Notes: generated from the sequence alone by a model not told the origin. DNA of 64,000 bases from Pseudomonas sp. UBA6562 (GCF_002434265.1 NZ_DJJS01000010.1:62001-126000), one strand, 5' to 3'. Counted from the stretch's first letter, positions 52,239 through 61,168 are shown. Numbers and translations: made by a program.

Positions 52239-52864
52239 GCGGGCCGCAACGCGTCACCCTGGCCATGACCGGAGCCTCGGGCGCGCAATACGGCCTGCGC
52301 CTGCTCGATTGCCTGGTGCGCGAAGACCGCGAGGTGCATTTTCTGATCTCCAAGGCCGCGCAACTGGTGATGGCCACCGAGACCGACGTCGAACTGCCGG
52401 CCAAGCCACAGGCGGCGCAGGCGTTCCTCACCGAATACACCGGCGCCTCTGCTGGGCAGATTCGCGTATACGGCAAGGAAGACTGGATGTCGCCCGTGGC
52501 CTCAGGCTCCGGCGCGCCGGCGGCGATGGTGGTGGTGCCCTGTTCCACCGGCACCCTGTCGGCGATCGCCACCGGGGCATGCAACAACCTCATCGAGCGT
52601 GCCGCCGACGTCACCCTTAAGGAACGCCGGCAACTGATCCTGGTGCCGCGCGAGGCGCCGTTCTCGACGATCCATCTGGAAAACATGCTCAAGCTGTCGA
52701 ACATGGGCGCGGTGATCCTGCCGGCGGCGCCGGGCTTCTACCACCAGCCGCAGACCATCGACGACCTGATCGACTTCGTCGTGGCGCGGATCCTTAACCT
52801 GTTGGACATCCCGCAAGACATGCTGCCGCGCTGGGGCGAGCACCACGTCGGCAGCGATCTGTGA
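52235..52864 (+). CDS. ubiX: Flavin prenyltransferase
   Basis: UbiX attaches a dimethylallyl group to reduced FMN, making prenyl-FMN for the decarboxylase UbiD in ubiquinone synthesis. The 209 residues include the FMN-binding TLAMTGASGAQYGLRLL, the active segment VVPCSTGTLSAIATGACNNLIERAADV, LKERRQLILVPREAPFSTIHLENM and the C-terminal LPAAPGFYHQPQTIDDLIDFVV. The ATG at 52235 overlaps the mpl stop (ATGA). The next gene overlaps its stop in turn. Confidence 0.96.
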   Translation: MSGPQRVTLAMTGASGAQYGLRLLDCLVREDREVHFLISKAAQLVMATETDVELPAKPQAAQAFLTEYTGASAGQIRVYGKEDWMSPVASGSGAPAAMVVVPCSTGTLSAIATGACNNLIERAADVTLKERRQLILVPREAPFSTIHLENMLKLSNMGAVILPAAPGFYHQPQTIDDLIDFVVARILNLLDIPQDMLPRWGEHHVGSDL

Positions 52865-53142
52865 AGGCACTGCTGCTGGCCGGTGCCGTGCTGCTGAGCG
52901 GCTGCGCCACGGTCGGCACGCTCGACGCCAAGCGGGCGGACGCACCCGTGGTCTATGCTGGCACGCGGCTCGACCTTTATGCCCTGAAAGGCGGCTGCTG
53001 CGCCGAGGACCGCTTCGGCACCCCGGCGCCTGCCTGGCCGGGACTGGACCTGCCCTTCAGCGCGGTGCTCGACACCCTGTTACTGCCGCTGTCGGTGGCG
53101 ACTGCACTGGGCGCACAGTTCAACGCCACTGGCGGCCTGTAG
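52861..53142 (+). CDS. YceK/YidQ family lipoprotein
   Basis: A 93-residue small lipoprotein: a GTG start overlapping the ubiX stop, hydrophobic leader, lipobox LSGC at about residue 15, and the family body with YAGTRLDLYALKGG and DLPFSAVLDTLLLPLSVATALG. YceK/YidQ proteins are of unknown function, usually outer-membrane anchored. It is the third gene of the mpl-ubiX unit. Confidence 0.88.
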   Translation: MKALLLAGAVLLSGCATVGTLDAKRADAPVVYAGTRLDLYALKGGCCAEDRFGTPAPAWPGLDLPFSAVLDTLLLPLSVATALGAQFNATGGL

Positions 53143-53147
53143 CCCTT

Positions 53148-53789
53148 TTACTTGCCCAGGCGACGCAGATCGTCCGACTCCACTACCCGCACGCCGTCCT
53201 GCTCTTCCAGCGCCAAGCGCCATAGCGCGCGGGCCAGGGTGCAGGCCTCGATACCTTTGTATTTGCCGGGAATCAGGCGCGCCAGAGGCGCCGCCAGGCG
53301 CTCGGCCAAGCGCTGGTTCAGGCGTTCGCCCAGCAATAGAGAAGGGCGGGCGATGGTCAGTTGCGGCCAGCCCTGTTGCTTGAGGGCCTCTTCCATCTCG
53401 CCTTTGACGCGGTTGTAGAACACCGAAGAGCCGGTGTCGGCGCCGATCGCGCTGATCACCAGCAGATGCCGCGCGCCCAGCTCGCGGGCGCGCTTGCCGA
53501 AGGCGGTGACCAGTTCCAGATCGACGGCGCGGAAGGCCGCTTCCGAGCCGGCTTGCTTGATCGTGCTGCCCAGGCAGCAGAAGGCGATGTCGACGTTGCC
53601 GGTGAGCGCCGGCAGCAGGTCGGCAAGCTCGCCCACGGGGTTTTCCAAGTGCGCGTGCTCGACCAGGGGACGTCGCGTCGGTGCCAGGACGCGGCTGATG
53701 GTGGGTTCGCTGAGCAGGCGGTCGAGCAGGTGCTCGCCGGTCAGGCCGGTGGCGCCGGCGATCAAGACACGCTGGGGCGTCAGGTACAT
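53148..53789 (-). CDS. Rossmann-fold NAD(P)-binding protein (atypical SDR)
   Basis: A 213-residue protein of the NAD(P)-binding/HTATIP2-like group. The dinucleotide motif is VLIAGATGLTGEHLLDRLL; further landmarks are DIAFCCLGSTIKQAGSEAAFRAVD, LLVISAIGADTGSSVFYNRVKGEMEEAL with the SxxxY-K-like arrangement Tyr-Asn-Arg-Val-Lys, and LTIARPSLLLGER. The substrate is unknown; relatives act as nucleoside-diphosphate-sugar epimerase-like oxidoreductases. It converges with the lipoprotein gene, 5 bases apart. Confidence 0.87.
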   Translation of the reverse strand: MYLTPQRVLIAGATGLTGEHLLDRLLSEPTISRVLAPTRRPLVEHAHLENPVGELADLLPALTGNVDIAFCCLGSTIKQAGSEAAFRAVDLELVTAFGKRARELGARHLLVISAIGADTGSSVFYNRVKGEMEEALKQQGWPQLTIARPSLLLGERLNQRLAERLAAPLARLIPGKYKGIEACTLARALWRLALEEQDGVRVVESDDLRRLGK

Positions 53790-53832
53790 ACGGTATCTCC
53801 CTGTTCGATGTAGAAACGGCCTGTGGCCGCGC

Positions 53833-55590
53833 CTACAGATTCAATGCCTGCTCGGCTTGCTGGCGGCGCAGGCGCTGCCAGTGTGCGATTACCCCCGAAG
53901 GCGCCCAGATCTGCGGTTCAGAGGCTTCGAAGCCTTCCCGGCGTTCTCGTTCGGCAACGCTGGCGCGAGCCAGTTCAAACGCCTGTTTCAGGTCGTCGGT
54001 CTGGTTCAGCGCCTGGGCGAACAAGGCATCGCCGAAATAGGTGAAATCCGCCTCTTCGGAACAGCCGAACGATACCCGGTCGGCCCGTGCGGCGGTCATG
54101 ATCAGCGTGCGTTCGTCCTTGAGCGGTGCGATGTAACCGCCCGAATAACAGGCCGAGACCACGATCACTTTGTCGCGCTGCTTGAGCGGCGCCAGCACGC
54201 TGGCCAGCTCGTCGGCGGCCAGGTCGGCCAGTTGCAGGCGCGGCTGGTCGAGCACCAGTTGGTGGTCGGCGCTGCCATGGGTGGTGAGGTAGATGAACAC
54301 CAGGTCGTCGTTGGACGTGCGCTCGGCCAGCGCCTGCACTGCGCGGCGCAGGCTTTCGCGGGTGGCCATGGGCCGGGTCGCCATGCTGTCGCGGTGGTTG
54401 ACCAGGGTGATCTGGCCGGTGGCGCCGAAGCGCACCTTGAGCAGGTTGCTGACGTAGTCGGCTTCGCGCAGGAACACGCTCTGCTGACCGTCGCCGGCCA
54501 CCACCAGGCTGTACAGCCCAGTGGCAGGCTTGGCCGGCGACGCGGCGCCGGTGTGCGCATGCCCGGCCGCAGGGCCCGACGCCACGCCGGGCTTCACGCC
54601 GTGCGCCTGTGGCAGCCGCGCCAAGGCCTGGTCGAGCAGGGCACCCTGGTTGAGCAGCGCCAGGTCCAGCGGGTCGGGCAGCAGGTGGCCGCGCTCGTCG
54701 CGCACGCGCACACCGTTGACCCAGACACCGGCTTCCACACGCCCGTCGGCGTAGGTCAGGCGACCCTCGCCGTGGTAGGTGTCGTTGTCGAAGGCGCCCT
54801 GGTACTGGCTGCCCTCGGACAGTTGCAGATGGCCCTGGCCGGAGAAGCGCCAGTCGCGGAACTGCCCTTTGTAGTGGCTGCCGTCGGCGCCGAGCAGTTC
54901 GCCCTCGCCGGCCAGCGCGCCGTCCTTGAACGGGCCGATCCATACGTCGCCTTCGGCGTTCTCGTAGCGGCCGCGGCCTTCCAGGCGGTTGTCCTTGAAT
55001 TCGCCGATGTACTGCTCGCCCTCGACGCTGTCGAAGGTGCCGCTGCCTTGCAGCTGGCCGTCGACGAAGGTGCCGCTGAAGCGGTTGCCGCTGGCGTCGC
55101 TGCGCACCCCGGCGCCGTTGGGCTTGCCTTGGCTGAACAGGCCCTGGTAGCGGCTGCCGTCGGCCATTTGCAGTTCGCCGGCGCCCTGGTACTGGTCGTC
55201 CGCGAACTGGCCGCGGTACAGCTGGTCGTGCTGCTTGAGCGTGCCGTCGCCGTCGCGTCGGCCCTGTTTGAAGGTGCCGCTGTAGTGGCTGTCGGGCGTC
55301 GTCAGTTCGCCCAGACCGTCGAACAGGCCCTGGACGAACTGGCCACGGTAGACCTCGCCGTGGCTGCCGTGCCATTCGCCGTCGCCGTGCCATTGGCCGT
55401 CGTGGAAACCGCCCTGGTAGTAGCTGCCGTTGGGGTAGTCGATGCGTCCCTGGCCTTGCAGCAAGCCATTGACCACCTCGCCCCGGTAACGGCCGCCATC
55501 GGGCAGGCGCGCGTCGGGCGGCGAAAGCGACTCGCCCTCGCCGCAGGCCGCGAGCAGCAGGGTCAACGCAAGGGGCAGCAGTGGGCGCAT
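53833..55590 (-). CDS. MORN-repeat lipoprotein with C13 (legumain/caspase-like) peptidase domain
   Basis: A 585-residue predicted lipoprotein: leader with lipobox LAAC (Cys16), then about 12 MORN repeats of some 23 residues (about 34-310; YRGEVVNGLLQGQGRIDYPNG is one), a linker, and a C13 peptidase domain from about 355. The catalytic dyad of this clan is visible as His438 in LTTHGSAD and Cys481 in VSACYSGGY (numbers approximate). MORN repeats often bind membranes or form scaffolds; the peptidase could act in the envelope. The ATG at 55590 was chosen for the signal peptide. Substrate unknown; combining the two domains in one lipoprotein is noteworthy. Confidence 0.87.
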   Translation of the reverse strand: MRPLLPLALTLLLAACGEGESLSPPDARLPDGGRYRGEVVNGLLQGQGRIDYPNGSYYQGGFHDGQWHGDGEWHGSHGEVYRGQFVQGLFDGLGELTTPDSHYSGTFKQGRRDGDGTLKQHDQLYRGQFADDQYQGAGELQMADGSRYQGLFSQGKPNGAGVRSDASGNRFSGTFVDGQLQGSGTFDSVEGEQYIGEFKDNRLEGRGRYENAEGDVWIGPFKDGALAGEGELLGADGSHYKGQFRDWRFSGQGHLQLSEGSQYQGAFDNDTYHGEGRLTYADGRVEAGVWVNGVRVRDERGHLLPDPLDLALLNQGALLDQALARLPQAHGVKPGVASGPAAGHAHTGAASPAKPATGLYSLVVAGDGQQSVFLREADYVSNLLKVRFGATGQITLVNHRDSMATRPMATRESLRRAVQALAERTSNDDLVFIYLTTHGSADHQLVLDQPRLQLADLAADELASVLAPLKQRDKVIVVSACYSGGYIAPLKDERTLIMTAARADRVSFGCSEEADFTYFGDALFAQALNQTDDLKQAFELARASVAERERREGFEASEPQIWAPSGVIAHWQRLRRQQAEQALNL

Positions 55591-55825
55591 GACGGAGTCC
55601 GGCTGGAAAATCGGCGAGTATGCCGCAGATTGCCTGCGCGCCGACAGCCATCGCACGTGCCGCGCATCGCCTTCGGACGAACAGCGCAGCGGCGCGGCAT
55701 CGCGTGCCTGCCAGAGGTCGTCGACGTTGCCGCTGGCGGGCCTCGAAGGCCTGCACGGCAGTGTCGGGCCGGTCAAGGGAAGAAGTTTACGGCCACGGTC
55801 GGCCGATGCCGTCGGCTCGCGTGCT

Positions 55826-55831
55826 TATAAT
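55826..55831 (+). promoter_or_regulatory. -10 box of the CidA/LrgB pair
   Basis: A perfect TATAAT lies 26 bases before the ATG of the CidA-like gene and just upstream of its GGAGG ribosome site. The -35 region is weak. Confidence 0.6.
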
Positions 55832-55857
55832 GGCCGCCTCGCTCGAAGGAGGTGCCT

Positions 55858-56220
55858 ATGCTGTTGCGCGGATTGACCTGGTTGGTGCTGTTCCAGTTGC
55901 TGGGCACGGCGCTCAACCACCTGCTGCTGCCCATGTTGCCGGGGCCGATCGTCGGCCTGTTGCTGCTGCTGGTCTGGCTGATGGCCAGGGGCGAAGTCGG
56001 CCAGCCGCTGAGCGAAGCGTCGTCGAGCCTGCTGCGCTACCTGCCGCTGCTGCTGGTGCCGCCGGCGGTAGGGGTGATGGTCTACGCCAAGGACATCGCC
56101 GCCGACTTCTGGGCCATCGTCGGCGCGCTGGTGATCTCCTGCGTGCTGAGCCTGGTGCTGGCCGGCGTGTTGATGCAGAGGCTCATCCACCGTCAGAGCG
56201 CGCGCAAGGAGCAGCCATGA
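55858..56220 (+). CDS. CidA/LrgA family holin-like protein
   Basis: A 120-residue inner-membrane protein with four predicted helices (GLTWLVLFQLLGTALNHLLLPMLPGPIVGLLLLLVWL; LLRYLPLLLVPPAVGVMVY; FWAIVGALVISCVLSLVLAGVLM). CidA/LrgA proteins behave like holins or small transport partners and influence murein hydrolase activity, cell lysis and, in some bacteria, pyruvate handling. The ATG at 55858 has a textbook GGAGG site; its stop overlaps the LrgB gene by four bases. Confidence 0.92.
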   Translation: MLLRGLTWLVLFQLLGTALNHLLLPMLPGPIVGLLLLLVWLMARGEVGQPLSEASSSLLRYLPLLLVPPAVGVMVYAKDIAADFWAIVGALVISCVLSLVLAGVLMQRLIHRQSARKEQP

Positions 56221-56933
56221 CCCCCGACGTGCAGGGCGCCTGGACGGCCGTGGTGCACCACCCGCTGTTCGGCATCGGCATCACCTTGGGCGCCTACCAA
56301 CTGGCGGTCGCGGCCTACGAAAGAACCCGCTGGATCTTCCTGCAACCGGTGCTGGTGTCGATGCTGCTGTTGATCGGTGTGCTGCTGTCGTGCGGCATCC
56401 AGTACAGCGAGTACCGCAAGAGCACCGAGATCCTCAACATCCTGCTGGGGCCGGCCACCGTGGCCCTGGCGGTGCCGCTGTACCTGAACCTGCGGCGCAT
56501 CCGCCAGTTGTTCTGGCCGACCTTTACTACGCTGGTAGTCGGCGGCGTGTTCGCCACCCTGACGTGCGTGGCGTTGGGTTACGCCTTCGGCGCCGAGCAC
56601 ATGATCCTGATGACCATGGCGCCCAAGTCGGTGACCTCGCCCATCGCCATGCTCGTGGCCGAACAGATCGGCGGAGTGGCGGCGCTGGCGGCGGTGTTCG
56701 TGCTGATCACCGGGGTGCTGGGCGCTATCGTCGGCCCGGCGCTGCTCGACCGCTTCGGCGTGACCCACCCCGAGGCCCGCGGCATGTCGCTGGGCATCAC
56801 GGCGCACGCGGTGGGCACCTCGGTGGCGTTGCAGGAAAGCGATGAATGCGGCGCCTTCGCGGCGCTGGCGATGAGCCTGATGGGCGTGGCCACCGCGGTG
56901 CTCCTGCCGCTGGCGGTCAGCCTGGTGACCTGA
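56217..56933 (+). CDS. LrgB family membrane protein
   Basis: A 238-residue protein with about seven predicted helices. Typical LrgB stretches are LLGPATVALAVPLYLN, MAPKSVTSPIAMLVAEQIGG and GMSLGITAHAVGTSVALQESDECGAFAALAMSLMG. It pairs with the CidA/LrgA-like gene, with which it overlaps (ATGA), and the two probably form one complex. No LytR/LytS regulator is in the window, so the regulation cannot be inferred. Confidence 0.93.
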   Translation: MTPDVQGAWTAVVHHPLFGIGITLGAYQLAVAAYERTRWIFLQPVLVSMLLLIGVLLSCGIQYSEYRKSTEILNILLGPATVALAVPLYLNLRRIRQLFWPTFTTLVVGGVFATLTCVALGYAFGAEHMILMTMAPKSVTSPIAMLVAEQIGGVAALAAVFVLITGVLGAIVGPALLDRFGVTHPEARGMSLGITAHAVGTSVALQESDECGAFAALAMSLMGVATAVLLPLAVSLVT

Positions 56934-56942
56934 GGACGCGAC

Positions 56943-57533
56943 ATGACGTTACCGCTGTTTCCGCTCAATACCGTGCTGTTTCCCGGCTGTCTGCTCGACT
57001 TGCAGATTTTTGAAGCACGCTACCTGGACATGATCGGCCGCTGCATGAAGCAGGGCGAAGGCTTCGGCGTGGTGTGCATCCTCGACGGCGAGCAGGTCGG
57101 CCACGCCCCCACCGGCGTGGCGACGGTCGGCTGCGAGGCGCTGATCCGCGACTTCGTACAGCAGGAGAACGGCCTGCTGGGCATTCGCATCGAGGGAGCC
57201 CGACGCTTCCGACTGGGTGAAACCCAGGTGCGCAAGGACCAGCTGCTGGTCGGCGAAGTCGAGTGGCTGGCCGAGCAGGCCGACAGCGCCTTGCTCGAAC
57301 AGGACGATGATCTGCTGGCGCTGCTGCTGGCTTTGGGCGAGCACCCGATGGTCAAGTCTCTGGACATGCCCCAGGCGGTCGACGGCCGGCAGTCGCTGGC
57401 CAACCAGTTGGGGTACCTGTTGCCGTTTCCGGAAGAGGACAAACTCAGGTTGCTGGCCACCGACTCCCCCGAGCAGCGTCTGGACGCCATCCAGGCATTG
57501 CTCGAGCAGTTGCAAGGCGAGGTGATCGGCTGA
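56943..57533 (+). CDS. Lon N-terminal (substrate-binding) domain protein
   Basis: A 196-residue stand-alone LON-N/PUA-like protein: TLPLFPLNTVLFPGCLLDLQIFEARYLDMIGRC is the family opening, followed by GFGVVCI, GCEALIRDF, GIRIEGARRFRLGE and a helical tail (PEEDKLRLLATDSPEQRLDAIQALL). It has no ATPase or protease part, so it is not Lon itself; such proteins may recognise substrates for quality control. It starts 9 bases after lrgB and probably shares its transcript. Confidence 0.92.
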   Translation: MTLPLFPLNTVLFPGCLLDLQIFEARYLDMIGRCMKQGEGFGVVCILDGEQVGHAPTGVATVGCEALIRDFVQQENGLLGIRIEGARRFRLGETQVRKDQLLVGEVEWLAEQADSALLEQDDDLLALLLALGEHPMVKSLDMPQAVDGRQSLANQLGYLLPFPEEDKLRLLATDSPEQRLDAIQALLEQLQGEVIG

Positions 57534-57540
57534 GGCCGAC

Positions 57541-57558
57541 GGGCGCCTTGCGGCGCCC
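57541..57558. terminator. Hairpin between converging genes
   Basis: GGGCGCC-TTGC-GGCGCCC forms a 7-bp stem followed by CTTTC on the plus strand, between the Lon-N gene and the DedA-PAP2 gene. It may stop transcription from both sides. Confidence 0.55.
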
Positions 57559-57561
57559 CTT

Positions 57562-58878
57562 TCAGTACTGGTAGCGCAGTAGCGCGGCGGGCAGGGCGTG
57601 GAAGGCGAAGAACGCCATCAGCGCCGCGCAGGCCGGCAGCACCAGCCACCACACCCGCACCGGCATGGCCGGCAGGGGCTCGCGGTTCTGCACCAGGGTC
57701 AGGGTCAGGGCGCACACACAGCAGGCCAGCAGGGTGCCGGCGAGGATGTCGGTCGGCCAGTGCGCGCCGAGGTAGACCCGCGACAGGGCGATCGTCATGG
57801 CGGGCAGGCAGCCCAGCAAGACCCAGGTCAGGCGCATGCGCGTCGGCTGGCCGCGCCCGGCCAGGACCGCCAGCACCAGGAAAAAGGCGAACGAGGCCGA
57901 GCTGTGCCCGCTGGGCATGCTGTAGCTGGTCAGCGGCTCGGTGAGCACTTCGGGGCGCGCGCGGGCGAACAGCCATTTCAAGCTGCCGTTGCCGACGGCG
58001 GTGCCGATCAGCGCGCAGCCGGCGAACAGCGCATGGCGCCATTGCCGCACCAGCAGCAGCAACCCGGTCAGCAGCCCGCCGAGGAAGAACTGCGTGCGGA
58101 AATCGCCCAGCCGGGTGATCAGCACCACGGCGCCGTCCAGCGCCTGGCGGCGGTGTTCCTGGACCAGGGTCATCACGCCCTGGTCGAAGTCGTGCAGCCA
58201 CGGCCAGCCGACGAACACGGCGATCAACGCCAGCAGGCACGATCCGCTGATCAGGCGGCTGCCGTGGCGGTGGTCGCGGATGCTGCTGTTCAGGCTGACC
58301 ACGATCAGCAGCGCCAGAGTGCCCACGACGATGCCGGCCTGCGGCCAGAAGTCTTCCGGCAGCGGCAGGCGGATGGCCGCGCCGGTCGCCCAGCCGGGCA
58401 GCAGATAGGCCACCGACCAACCGGCGGCGGCCACCAGGCTGACGGCGACGAAGCGCAGCAGCGGCATGTCGAACATGCCCGCGACCATCGGCAGCATCGG
58501 CCGCAGCGGGCCGATGAAGCGGCCCACCAGCAGGCTGGCGATGCCATAGCGCTTGAAATAGGTCTCGGCGCTGCCGATCCATTCGGGGTGGTGGCGTATC
58601 AGCGGCAAACCGCGGATGTTCTGGTGGAAGTACTTGCCGATGGCGTAGGACAGCGCATCGCCGAGCAAGCCCCCGGCGAACCCCAGCAACAGCGTTTCCC
58701 CCAGCGTGAAGGCGCCGCTGCCGGCCAGCACCGCCACCGCGAACAGCAGCACGGTGCCGGGCACGATGATGCCGGCGATGGCCAGGCACTCGATGCAGGC
58801 GATGAGGAAGATGGCCATGCCCAGCCATTGTGGGTTGGCACTGAGCCAGGTGGTGAGGCTGTCGAGCCATTGGCCCAT
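57562..58878 (-). CDS. DedA-PAP2 fusion membrane phosphatase
   Basis: A 438-residue bifunctional membrane protein. The first 215 residues are a DedA/VTT domain (CIECLAIAGIIVPGTVLLFAVAVLAGSG, GGLLGDALSYAIGKYF, GRFIGPLRPMLPMVAGMF). The rest is a type 2 phosphatidic acid phosphatase with all three motifs: KWLFARARP, SMPSGHSS and LSRVYLGAHWPTD. A lipid-diphosphate phosphatase joined to a lipid-scramblase-type domain suggests flipping and dephosphorylating a carrier such as undecaprenyl phosphate (inference). The glycosylase gene ends 18 bases before it on the same strand. Confidence 0.93.
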   Translation of the reverse strand: MGQWLDSLTTWLSANPQWLGMAIFLIACIECLAIAGIIVPGTVLLFAVAVLAGSGAFTLGETLLLGFAGGLLGDALSYAIGKYFHQNIRGLPLIRHHPEWIGSAETYFKRYGIASLLVGRFIGPLRPMLPMVAGMFDMPLLRFVAVSLVAAAGWSVAYLLPGWATGAAIRLPLPEDFWPQAGIVVGTLALLIVVSLNSSIRDHRHGSRLISGSCLLALIAVFVGWPWLHDFDQGVMTLVQEHRRQALDGAVVLITRLGDFRTQFFLGGLLTGLLLLVRQWRHALFAGCALIGTAVGNGSLKWLFARARPEVLTEPLTSYSMPSGHSSASFAFFLVLAVLAGRGQPTRMRLTWVLLGCLPAMTIALSRVYLGAHWPTDILAGTLLACCVCALTLTLVQNREPLPAMPVRVWWLVLPACAALMAFFAFHALPAALLRYQY

Positions 58879-58896
58879 GATATCAGTGTCCTTCGT

Positions 58897-59592
58897 TCAG
58901 GAGGGGAAAGCCTTGAGGATGGAGAAGTCCTGCCCTTCGACTTGGCCACGGCGAAGCGGGTTCCGCGTGCAGAAGCGGGCATAGGCGGCATCGACGAAGC
59001 GGTAGGGCAGGTGCTCATCGCGGCCGTGGGGAATGCCCAGGCGCGCGGTCTGGATAATCTCCGGCACCGCGATGCCGCAATCTTCCACGTAGAAGCGCTG
59101 TGGGTCGAAGCGCTGGGCGTCCCAGTGCGGCACCTTCAGGCCCAGGGCGCGGCAGAGCAGGGTCTGGCCGGCGCACAGGCGCCCGTCGGGGCGCGGGTTG
59201 CCGCTGGCGTCGGGGTTGTTCAACTGCATGCGCGCCAGGCTGTTGGCGTCGCTCAGGGCGTCGGTCCAGGGGTAGGCCGACTTGATCAGCACGGCGTTGC
59301 CCGGCCCGTGGGCGCTGAAGTTCAGCGAGTCGCCGCCGCGCGCGTAGTACATGTAGATGTGCCCGCCGTCGAGAAACAGCGCCTTGCGCTTTTCGGTGAA
59401 GCCCAGGGAGGCGTGGCTGCCCTTGTCGCTGAGGTAATAGGCCTCGGTCTCGATGATCCGCGCGGCCAGCCACAGGTCGCCTTGGCGATGGCGGATGACT
59501 TTGCCGAGCAGGTCCTTGGCCAGGGTCTGGGCGTCGCGGTCGAAGAAGCTGTCGGGCAAGGCCGAGGGCGGGTGGGGATCCGGCGTCGTCAT
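58897..59592 (-). CDS. Alkyl-purine DNA glycosylase (AAG/MPG family)
   Basis: A 231-residue homologue of 3-methyladenine DNA glycosylase of the AAG (Mpg) fold, which excises alkylated purines and starts base-excision repair. The body shows LAKDLLGKVIRH, ARIIETEAYYLSDKGSHASLGFTEKRKALFLDGGHIYMYYARGGDSLNFSA with the catalytic Glu in IETEAY, NAVLIKSAYP and GPGNAVL-type contacts, and GRLCAGQTLLCRALG. The ATG at 59592 begins MTTPDPHPPSALPDSFFDRDA; the open frame beyond it is basic and non-coding in look. Confidence 0.93.
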   Translation of the reverse strand: MTTPDPHPPSALPDSFFDRDAQTLAKDLLGKVIRHRQGDLWLAARIIETEAYYLSDKGSHASLGFTEKRKALFLDGGHIYMYYARGGDSLNFSAHGPGNAVLIKSAYPWTDALSDANSLARMQLNNPDASGNPRPDGRLCAGQTLLCRALGLKVPHWDAQRFDPQRFYVEDCGIAVPEIIQTARLGIPHGRDEHLPYRFVDAAYARFCTRNPLRRGQVEGQDFSILKAFPS

Positions 59593-59896
59593 GGGGGGCG
59601 GCTTCCAGGCGAAAAGACCGGGATCATAGCAACGAATGACGGACCGCAGCGCTGGCCTTGTGCCTGTACCTAATCCATGGCCATTGACCGCGCACCGGCC
59701 ATGCGCCCGTAAACACGGGCTGCGGTGACACACCGAGACACTTACCAAGCCAAAATCGGACAATTCCGATACCTACCGTTACATCTTTCTGACCCTGCGG
59801 CTGTGACATTTACTACCATCCGCCTCCCACCGCTGGGCGTATACCGGCGCGCCCGCTATAATCAGCCGCTTTCCCCTTCGCCAAGACACCGAACCC
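59593..59896. other. Divergent intergenic region before proA
   Basis: About 300 bases with the glycosylase promoter on one side and the proA promoter on the other. It is less GC-rich in the middle (59740-59820). No RNA or small gene is evident. Confidence 0.5.
59857..59862 (+). promoter_or_regulatory. -10 box of proA
   Basis: A perfect TATAAT (in CGCTATAATC) lies 35 bases before the proA start. The -35 hexamer (TGGGCG) is weak. Confidence 0.55.
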
Positions 59897-61168
59897 ATGA
59901 CTGAGTCCGTTCTTGACTACATGACCCGCCTGGGTCGCGCCGCCCGCGAAGCCTCGCGGGTCATCGGCCGTGCCAGCACCGCGCAGAAGAACCGCGCCCT
60001 GCAGGCTGCCGCCGCGGCGCTGGACGCTGCCCGCGATGAGCTGACCGCCGCCAATGAGCAAGACCTGGCCGCTGGCCGCGCCAATGGCCTGGAGCCAGCG
60101 CTGCTCGACCGTCTGGCGCTAACCCCGGCGCGCATCGACGGCATGATCACCGGCCTGCGCCAGGTCGCCGCGCTGCCCGATCCGGTCGGGGCGATCCGCG
60201 ACATGAGCTACCGGCCTTCGGGCATTCAGGTCGGCAAGATGCGTGTGCCTTTGGGCGTTGTGGGAATCATCTACGAGTCGCGTCCGAACGTGACCATCGA
60301 TGCCGCCAGCCTGTGCCTTAAATCGGGTAACGCGACCATCCTGCGTGGCGGCTCCGAAGCCATCCATTCCAACCGCGCCATCGCCCGCTGCATCCAGCGC
60401 GGCCTGGCCGACGCCGGTCTGCCGGCCGCGGTGGTGCAGGTGGTCGAGACCACCGACCGTGCGGCGGTCGGGGCGTTGATCAGCATGCCCGACTACGTCG
60501 ACGTCATCGTGCCCCGTGGCGGGCGCAGCCTGATCGAACGCGTCAGCCGCGAGGCCCGCGTGCCGGTCATCAAGCACCTCGACGGCATCTGCCACGTGTA
60601 CGTGGCCGAGCACGCCGAGCTGGCCAAGGCCCAGCGCATCGCCTTCAACGCCAAGACCTATCGCTACGGCATCTGCGGCGCCATGGAAACCCTGCTGGTC
60701 GACCAGCGCGTGGCCCAGGCTTTCCTGCCCGGCATGGCCGAGGCCTTGATCGAGAAGGGCGTGGAGCTGCGCGGCTGCGAGCGGACCCGCGCCATCGTCG
60801 ACGCCCAGCCGGCCAGCGAAGCGGACTGGCACACCGAATACCTGGCGCCGATCCTGTCGATCCGCGTCGTCGACGGCTTCGAACAGGCCGTCGAGCACAT
60901 CAACCATTACGGTTCGCACCACACCGACGCCATCGTCACCGAGCACCAGGGCCAGGCCCGACGTTTCCTCACCGAAGTCGATTCGGCTTCGGTCATGATC
61001 AACGCGCCGACCTGTTTCGCAGACGGTTTCGAGTACGGCCTGGGCGCGGAAATCGGCATCTCCACCGACAAGCTGCACGCCCGCGGCCCGGTCGGCCTGG
61101 AAGGCCTGACCTGCGAAAAATACGTGGTGATCGGCGACGGCCAACTGCGCGGCCAGGAGCCGAGCTGA
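59897..61168 (+). CDS. proA: Gamma-glutamyl phosphate reductase
   Basis: ProA reduces gamma-glutamyl phosphate to glutamate semialdehyde with NADPH, the second step of proline synthesis. The 423 residues have the aldehyde-dehydrogenase-like plan: an N-terminal helical part (AAREASRVIGRASTAQKNRALQ), VPLGVVGIIYESRPNVTIDAASL, LKSGNATILRGGSEAIHSN, the active Cys in AKTYRYGICGAMETLLVD and the C-terminal EIGISTDKLHARGPVGLEGLT. The nadD start is 2 bases past its stop. Confidence 0.97.
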   Translation: MTESVLDYMTRLGRAAREASRVIGRASTAQKNRALQAAAAALDAARDELTAANEQDLAAGRANGLEPALLDRLALTPARIDGMITGLRQVAALPDPVGAIRDMSYRPSGIQVGKMRVPLGVVGIIYESRPNVTIDAASLCLKSGNATILRGGSEAIHSNRAIARCIQRGLADAGLPAAVVQVVETTDRAAVGALISMPDYVDVIVPRGGRSLIERVSREARVPVIKHLDGICHVYVAEHAELAKAQRIAFNAKTYRYGICGAMETLLVDQRVAQAFLPGMAEALIEKGVELRGCERTRAIVDAQPASEADWHTEYLAPILSIRVVDGFEQAVEHINHYGSHHTDAIVTEHQGQARRFLTEVDSASVMINAPTCFADGFEYGLGAEIGISTDKLHARGPVGLEGLTCEKYVVIGDGQLRGQEPS

